DNA of 6,437 bases from an uncultured Bacilli bacterium (lineage in GTDB: Bacteria > Bacillota_I > Bacilli_A > ML615J-28 > CAG-698): positions 1-6,437 of the forward strand of contig CANQVW010000091.1 in the NCBI GenBank assembly GCA_947627395.1, written 5' to 3'. The translations under genes were made by a program, and so were the position numbers. The notes under the pieces were generated by a model, which worked only from the letters and a program-made list of their open reading frames with translations, was not told the origin of the DNA and made no database searches. This document shows, piece after piece, positions 1 through 4,234 of this stretch (its first letter is position 1; every line of letters starts with the position of its first letter).

Positions 1-1015
1 CTGTGGATGTTCCTGATTCGATAACATCGGTATATAAGGTTCCTTGGGCCAAAAAGTCGAAAGTACCTAATTTTTTAGATTCATCTTCAAATACATAAAT
101 GAATTCATTTCCAATGATTTTTCTTTTTTGTTCAGGATCTGTAACTCCTTTTAATTTACTTAAGAAACGATCTCCTGCTTGAATTCTAATCACGTTCATA
201 TGAAAAGTTTTAGAGAAAACTTCCATAACTTCATCTCCTTCATTTTTACGAAGAAGCCCGTTATCCACAAACATACAGGTTAATTGGTTTCCGATGGCTT
301 TATGAATTAGAACAGCTGCAACACTAGAATCGACTCCACCAGACAATCCACATAAAACTTTTTTATCTTTTACTTTTTCTTTGATTTTTTCAATTTGGAA
401 TTCAATATAATTGGACATTTTCCATTCATGATTTGCATGACAAATTTTAAAAACAAAATTATTTAAGATTTGATTTCCAAATTCTGTATTTCTAACTTCT
501 GGATGAAATTGAACTCCATACATTTGTTTTTCTTTGTTTTCAAAGGAAGCAATAGGGCATGTTTTTGTCTTCCCAATACAAGTAAAACCTTGAGGTAGGG
601 AAGTTACTTTATCTCCATGGCTCATCCAAACATTTTGTTCTTGCGGTAAATTTGAGAAAAGTAAGGAGGAAGTATCAACCTCTATAGAAGATCCTCCATA
701 TTCTCTTTCTGTTGCTTTTTCGATCGTGCCCTTAAAAACTTTTGCCATCAATTGCATTCCATAACAAATACCTAAAACAGGAATTCCTAAAGTAAATATT
801 TCTGGATCACAAGAAAAGGAATGATCATCATAAACACTATTGGGTCCACCACTTAAAACGATTCCTTTTAAATTTTCTATTTTCTTGATTTCTTCGATGG
901 ATATTTTGTGACTTTTTAGTTCACTGTAGACACCCATTTCACGAATACGTCTTGCAATCAACTGATTGTATTGACTTCCGAAATCTAATACTAATATTTG
1001 ATCATACTTTTTCAT
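1..1015 (-). CDS. guaA: GMP synthase (glutamine-hydrolysing), N-terminal two thirds; 3' end cut by window edge
   Basis: This enzyme makes GMP from XMP, ATP and glutamine in the cytoplasm, the last step of guanine nucleotide synthesis. I translated 338 codons with no stop or frameshift; the family is about 510-515 residues, so the C-terminal dimerisation domain lies outside. The N-terminal class I glutamine amidotransferase domain (about residues 5-195) has the nucleophile elbow GICYGMQ with Cys84, and FHPE with His171 and Glu173, completing the Cys-His-Glu triad. The ATP-pyrophosphatase domain begins near residue 200 and carries the PP-loop SGGVDSS at 225-231, then FVDNGLLRKNE, which is typical of GuaA. 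The start ATG (1015-1013) opens MKKYDQILVLDFGSQYNQ, the normal GuaA beginning, with AAGGA seven bases upstream. It lies 10 bases after guaB, so co-transcription and translational coupling are likely. Identification is secure. Confidence 0.97.
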   Translation of the reverse strand, partial: MKKYDQILVLDFGSQYNQLIARRIREMGVYSELKSHKISIEEIKKIENLKGIVLSGGPNSVYDDHSFSCDPEIFTLGIPVLGICYGMQLMAKVFKGTIEKATEREYGGSSIEVDTSSLLFSNLPQEQNVWMSHGDKVTSLPQGFTCIGKTKTCPIASFENKEKQMYGVQFHPEVRNTEFGNQILNNFVFKICHANHEWKMSNYIEFQIEKIKEKVKDKKVLCGLSGGVDSSVAAVLIHKAIGNQLTCMFVDNGLLRKNEGDEVMEVFSKTFHMNVIRIQAGDRFLSKLKGVTDPEQKRKIIGNEFIYVFEDESKKLGTFDFLAQGTLYTDVIESGTST

Positions 1016-1022
1016 TTTTTAT

Positions 1023-1027
1023 TCCTT
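1023..1027 (-). promoter_or_regulatory. guaA ribosome binding site overlapping the guaB stop codon
   Basis: On the minus strand the guaB stop TAA (1028-1026) runs directly into GGA, giving AAGGA with seven bases to the guaA ATG. Ribosomes ending guaB would sit on the guaA initiation region, a common arrangement for translational coupling. No hairpin or terminator was seen in the 10-base gap. Confidence 0.8.
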
Positions 1028-2492
1028 ATTTTGAATAGTTTGGTGCTTCCGTTGTAATATCAATATCGTGAGGATGACTTTCTGTTAATCCTGCATTTGT
1101 AATGCGAATAAACTTGGATGTACTTTGTAATGATTCAATATCTTTAGCACCACAATAACCCATTCCCGAGCGAAGACCTCCACATAATTGGTAAACTGTA
1201 TCAGCAAGTTCCCCTTTATAGGCTACACGTCCTTCAATACCTTCTGGTACTAATTTTCTAGCTTCTGTTTTTCCTTGGAAATAACGATCACCAGAACCAC
1301 GTTTCATAGCGGCAAGAGAACCCATTCCAACATAAATCTTGAAACGACGCCCTTGGAAAATGACTTCTTCTCCTGGAGATTCTTTACAACCTGCAAGCAA
1401 AGATCCAAGCATAACAACATCTGCACCTGCAGCTAATGCTTTCACAATATCGCCAGATAGTTTAATTCCTCCATCAGCAATGACACATGCTCCCACTTTT
1501 TTACAGTATTCAGCCACCTCAGCAATTGCGGTAATTTGCGGAACACCTACTCCAGCAACAACACGTGTTGTGCAAATACTTCCAGGACCGATACCGACTT
1601 TTACAGTGTTTGCCCCTGCATCAATTAAGTCTTTTGCAGCTTCTTTGGTAACAATATTTCCAGCAACAATATCTAGTAATGGATATTTTTGACGAATTTG
1701 GCGAACAGCTTCAATAATTCCACGACTGTGTCCATGAGCAGAATCAAGAGCAATCACATCAACTCCTGCTTTCACTAAAGCATCCACCCTTTCCATCATG
1801 TTGCTAGCAACTCCAACTGCAGCTCCAACGCGTAAACGACCTTTGGAATCTTTACATGCATCCGGATATTGAACAACATTATCGATATCTTTACTGGTAA
1901 TCAATCCTACTAAATGATTTTCATCATCTGTAATTAATAATTTTTCAATACGATGTTTCCATAATATTTTCTTAGCTTCTTCTAAAGATGTTCCTGGTCT
2001 TGCCGTAATGAGTTTATCTTTTGTCATCACCTTTGAAACAGGGGTATCATCCACGTCAATATATTTTAAGTCACGATTGGTAATAATTCCAAGTACCTTA
2101 CGATTTTCATCAATAACAGGTAGTCCACCAATTTTATATGTGGAAAGAAGTTTTTCGGCTTCTTTAACAGTAGAGGTTGGATTTAAAGTAACTGGATTTA
2201 AAATCATGCCACTTTCACTTCTTTTAACCAAGTCAACTTGAGTTGCTTGATCTTCAATGGACATGTTTTTATGAATGAATCCAAGTCCCCCTTGTCTTGC
2301 CAAGGCAATTGCAAGTTTATATTCTGTAACAGTATCCATAGCAGCAGAAACAATTGGAATATTTAATTCAATATTTTGTGTTAATTTTGTTTTTAAACTC
2401 ACTTGATTAGGTAAAACATCCGATTTTTGCGGAACCAATAATACATCATCAAAGGTTAATCCTAAACCAACAATACGATCTTCTAAACTCAT
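1026..2492 (-). CDS. guaB: IMP dehydrogenase (NAD-dependent)
   Basis: It oxidises IMP to XMP with NAD+, the first committed step to guanine nucleotides; the family is a cytoplasmic homotetramer. The 488-residue product from the chosen start matches the usual bacterial length. The TIM barrel is split by two CBS domains at about 96-144 and 155-204, the regulatory Bateman module. Active-site marks are the loop GPGSICTTR with catalytic Cys307, ADGGIK around Asp340 that binds IMP, and the flap GSGDRYFQG with the Arg403-Tyr404 pair that activates water. The frame stays open upstream to 2642, but the start is placed at 2492 because MSLEDRIVGLGLTFDDVLL matches the family N-terminus, GAGG lies seven bases upstream, and the promoter overlaps the upstream extension. 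An ATG at 2525 sits almost on the predicted transcription start. Val388 stands where Arg is usual in YRGMGS. First gene of guaB-guaA. Confidence 0.97.
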   Translation of the reverse strand: MSLEDRIVGLGLTFDDVLLVPQKSDVLPNQVSLKTKLTQNIELNIPIVSAAMDTVTEYKLAIALARQGGLGFIHKNMSIEDQATQVDLVKRSESGMILNPVTLNPTSTVKEAEKLLSTYKIGGLPVIDENRKVLGIITNRDLKYIDVDDTPVSKVMTKDKLITARPGTSLEEAKKILWKHRIEKLLITDDENHLVGLITSKDIDNVVQYPDACKDSKGRLRVGAAVGVASNMMERVDALVKAGVDVIALDSAHGHSRGIIEAVRQIRQKYPLLDIVAGNIVTKEAAKDLIDAGANTVKVGIGPGSICTTRVVAGVGVPQITAIAEVAEYCKKVGACVIADGGIKLSGDIVKALAAGADVVMLGSLLAGCKESPGEEVIFQGRRFKIYVGMGSLAAMKRGSGDRYFQGKTEARKLVPEGIEGRVAYKGELADTVYQLCGGLRSGMGYCGAKDIESLQSTSKFIRITNAGLTESHPHDIDITTEAPNYSK

Positions 2493-2499
2493 TTTCTTA

Positions 2500-2503
2500 C
2501 CTC
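2500..2503 (-). promoter_or_regulatory. guaB ribosome binding site, start-deciding
   Basis: GAGG is followed by a seven-base spacer and the ATG at 2492-2490. The alternative ATG at 2525 has AAGG five bases upstream, but that AAGG lies between the -10 box and the predicted transcription start and would probably be absent from the mRNA. This site therefore supports the 488-residue protein. Confidence 0.75.
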
Positions 2504-2534
2504 GATTACTTTTCCTTCCACTCATATTTACCTT

Positions 2535-2563
2535 ATTATAATCTAATATAGAAAGAATGTCAA
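2535..2563 (-). promoter_or_regulatory. Sigma-A type promoter of the guaB-guaA operon, perfect consensus
   Basis: On the minus strand TTGACA (2563-2558) and TATAAT (2540-2535) are separated by exactly 17 bases, a full consensus match at both boxes with ideal spacing. The bases upstream of the -35 are A/T-rich and could act as an UP element. Transcription should begin near 2527-2529, where only A is available, leaving a 5' leader of about 35 bases before the guaB ATG. That leader is too short for a purine riboswitch, and none is recognisable in the 180 bases further upstream. Confidence 0.9.
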
Positions 2564-2742
2564 TATGAAAAAGATTTCTAAAATAGAGTTTTAAAAGACT
2601 AAAAATAAAGTTAACAATCCTAAAAATAAGATTATTAAGCATATTTAACTATAATAAAACACTTTTTCAACACTTTTTTACATTTTGAAAAATATATAGA
2701 TTATGTTAACTGTTCATAATACGACGGATGATTTTTTTTTTT

Positions 2743-2785
2743 AAATAAAGACGAATCCATATAGAAATAAGATAGATTCGTCCTT
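2743..2785 (-). terminator. Rho-independent terminator after the small hypothetical gene
   Basis: Two bases after the stop at 2788 the minus strand has the arm AAGGACGAATC (2785-2775), and the matching arm GATTCGTCTTT lies at 2757-2747. The RNA stem is 11 pairs with one G-U, and three further pairs including a G-U can form inside, leaving an 11-base loop. The trailing tract TTTATTT is interrupted by one A, so termination may be moderate. It separates the protease/small-gene unit from the guaB promoter. Confidence 0.75.
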
Positions 2786-2787
2786 AA

Positions 2788-3120
2788 TTATTCATATAAT
2801 ATTGCTAGGTCCTCTTTTCCTAAAAAGACAGGAAAAATAGAAAAACTTTGTTCGTACTCTTGCGTATCCAACCATAAAATAGTTATTTTAGGATGTAAGA
2901 TAGCATCTTTTAAAAAGAGACGAACTCTTTTAGAAAAACAAATTTCTTCAATAGATAATACTTCTTTTTCGCATTTTTCTTGAATCGGAAATAAATACAT
3001 GTTTTGATAGCCAATTTTTATGATTTCATCTTCTTGATAATAAGTGCAATGGTGACAAGAATATATTTTAAACAATTCAAAGATACTTCGGTTGGTTTTT
3101 TTGATACAATCCGCTCTCAT
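2788..3120 (-). CDS. Small hypothetical protein, 110 residues, cysteine-containing
   Basis: I do not recognise this protein. It has 110 residues, no signal peptide and no membrane segment, so it is probably cytoplasmic. There are five cysteines (5, 22, 25, 50, 61), two of them in a CHHC pair at 22-25 that could suit metal binding or redox, although no second CxxC is present. The C-terminal half is rich in hydrophobic strand-like stretches (KITILWLD, SFSIFPVFL). The gene is supported by a good ribosome site: GGTGAT (3131-3126), matching the anti-Shine-Dalgarno complement, five bases before the ATG. A terminator also follows directly after the stop. It starts 46 bases after the protease gene with no convincing promoter between, so the two are probably co-transcribed. 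The order SC...YLFP...I..I faintly recalls the competence regulator ComK, but this is weak and is not used as the name. Confidence 0.75.
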   Translation of the reverse strand: MRADCIKKTNRSIFELFKIYSCHHCTYYQEDEIIKIGYQNMYLFPIQEKCEKEVLSIEEICFSKRVRLFLKDAILHPKITILWLDTQEYEQSFSIFPVFLGKEDLAILYE

Positions 3121-3166
3121 AAAGTATCACCCTACTTTATATTATCTTTATCTTTAAATTTTTACT

Positions 3167-4147
3167 TTATTGATTTTGAAAAACTTCTCCTGGATAAGCT
3201 CTTGAAGTCGTGAAGTAATATGAAATAGAATCTGCTTCATGAATAAATTCATATTTCCCCTCATTGACTTGATCAATAAACTTCATCACAACGCAAGATG
3301 GAATGGCATATCCTAAACTTTCACTTGATTCAGCCGTAATAATTTTGAATGAATTAATTCCTAAAATAGCTCCATAACGATTGGCCAGAGGGCCTCCACT
3401 ATTTCCAGTATTAATGGCTGCATCGGTTTGAATGGCTAATACAAGGTTAGAACCACTTTGAAAATGACGAACAGGAGCACTAATTACACCTTGGGTAATT
3501 GATATTCCATATCCATTGGCATTTCCAATGACAATTGCTGTTTCACCATAATATAGTTTTACAGCTGTATCCTTTTTATATTCCTCGCTATCTGGATCTG
3601 TCATCGCAAAGAATGTTCCATAAACAACATTATCAATGTTTGTAGTATCCATTTTTAAAATTGCTAAATCCAATTGTGTATCATAGCAAATGACATTCGC
3701 TTTAAAACGAGCATCACTATCTGCATAATGAACAGAAATATCCCAATCTTTATAGACCAAGTTATTGTAACTAGATTCATTTTCTAAAGTTACTACATGA
3801 GCATTGGTCATAATGTAACCTTCTTCATTAATAATTAATCCTGTAGCTAAACAACTTTGGGAGCTTGAAACAACTCTACTTTGACCACCACCAAAGAATC
3901 CTCCATAAATTTGTGTATATTGAAAAGAAATGGTACATTCAATTTCTAATGTTGCAGGCATAACAATGTTAGCAACTGTAGTTGCTACATCTGTATCATT
4001 GATTTCAGTATAAGGTTCAACTGTATTTAAATCAAGTCCATACTTTGCATCAATGGTTCCTCCCTTTTCCTTAAATTCTTGAAAGGAACATCCAGAAAGT
4101 AAAAACAAGCAAAACAAAACTATAAAACAAATTTTTATCTTTTTCAT
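3167..4147 (-). CDS. HtrA/DegP-like trypsin-family serine protease, predicted lipoprotein without PDZ domain
   Basis: Predicted extracytoplasmic serine endopeptidase of the HtrA-like S1C type, anchored to the outer face of the membrane; such enzymes usually handle misfolded or secreted proteins. The 326-residue product begins with a lysine-rich n-region (MKKIK), a hydrophobic core (7-17) and the lipobox LSGC, with Cys20 for lipidation. The protease domain spans about 55-295: His117 in TNAHVV, Asp160 in LDLAILK and Ser250 in NTGNSGGPL form the intact triad, and IGNANGYG plus the following ITQGVIS is the usual HtrA segment. The chain ends about 30 residues after the domain, so the C-terminal PDZ typical of HtrA is absent. 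Four more cysteines (71, 99, 154, 285) lie outside the membrane. The start at 4147 is chosen for GGAGG five bases upstream; the frame is open to 4177, but that ATG precedes the likely transcription start. Natural substrate unknown. Confidence 0.9.
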   Translation of the reverse strand: MKKIKICFIVLFCLFLLSGCSFQEFKEKGGTIDAKYGLDLNTVEPYTEINDTDVATTVANIVMPATLEIECTISFQYTQIYGGFFGGGQSRVVSSSQSCLATGLIINEEGYIMTNAHVVTLENESSYNNLVYKDWDISVHYADSDARFKANVICYDTQLDLAILKMDTTNIDNVVYGTFFAMTDPDSEEYKKDTAVKLYYGETAIVIGNANGYGISITQGVISAPVRHFQSGSNLVLAIQTDAAINTGNSGGPLANRYGAILGINSFKIITAESSESLGYAIPSCVVMKFIDQVNEGKYEFIHEADSISYYFTTSRAYPGEVFQNQ

Positions 4148-4152
4148 TTTAA

Positions 4153-4157
4153 CCTCC
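4153..4157 (-). promoter_or_regulatory. Protease gene ribosome binding site, start-deciding
   Basis: A full GGAGG (extended to GGAGGT) lies five bases before the ATG at 4147. It selects the start that yields a clean lipoprotein signal peptide, rather than the in-frame ATGs at 4177, 4162 or 4159, which would add a short extension carrying two acidic residues ahead of the signal. Confidence 0.85.
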
Positions 4158-4178
4158 ATCATGAACTCTATAATCATT

Positions 4179-4207
4179 ATTATACACCTTTTACTTTATT
4201 TTATCTT
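4179..4207 (-). promoter_or_regulatory. Probable promoter of the protease gene
   Basis: A perfect -10 box TATAAT lies at 4184-4179 on the minus strand. Seventeen bases upstream is AAGATA (4207-4202), matching only three of six -35 positions and starting right after the leuS terminator U-tract. The predicted start near 4172 would give a leader of about 25 bases carrying the GGAGG site. The -10 is convincing, but the poor -35 suggests weak or activator-assisted transcription. Confidence 0.5.
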
Positions 4208-4234
4208 AAAAAGAGATGAAAAATCATCTCTTCC
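4208..4234 (-). terminator. Rho-independent terminator of leuS
   Basis: Directly after the leuS stop the minus strand reads AAGAGATGA, a TTTT loop, TCATCTCTT and then TTT. This is a perfect nine-pair stem (4232-4224 with 4219-4211), with two possible G-U pairs added at the base and a five-T run from 4212 to 4208. The short loop, tight stem and T run make this the strongest terminator in the window. It should keep most leuS transcripts out of the protease gene. Confidence 0.88.

Noticed and set aside
1339..1692. 117-codon open frame on the plus strand
   Set aside because: It lies wholly antisense within the conserved guaB catalytic region, has no family resemblance, and is a shadow of guaB codon structure.
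2008..2241. 77-codon open frame on the plus strand
   Set aside because: It is antisense to the guaB CBS domains, with no independent support.
2493..2642. N-terminal extension of GuaB with a hydrophobic stretch resembling a membrane segment
   Set aside because: IMP dehydrogenase is cytosolic, the extension overlaps a perfect promoter, and its hydrophobic look comes from AT-rich noncoding DNA.
2701..2719. Imperfect dyad TTATG...CATAA upstream of the guaB promoter as an operator candidate
   Set aside because: The arms are only five bases in AT-rich sequence and sit about 140 bases upstream of the -35; this is expected by chance.
2732..2742. Run of eleven T on the plus strand next to the hairpin, as a plus-strand terminator
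   Set aside because: On the plus strand the T run comes before the stem rather than after it, and there is no plus-strand gene to terminate.
2564..2742. Possible small RNA or riboswitch in the spacer upstream of guaB
   Set aside because: No conserved riboswitch core, no stable structured region and no promoter/terminator pair enclosing an RNA were seen; two GTTAAC sites and short T-rich repeats look like composition.
3121..3166. Separate promoter for the small gene, using GATAAT or TAATAT as -10
   Set aside because: No -35-like sequence lies at suitable spacing, and in such AT-rich DNA isolated -10 look-alikes are common.
3004..3213. 69-codon plus-strand frame with hydrophobic stretches
   Set aside because: It needs a TTG start, overlaps the small minus-strand gene antisense and runs into the protease gene. 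The minus-strand frame has a good ribosome site and a terminator; this one has neither.
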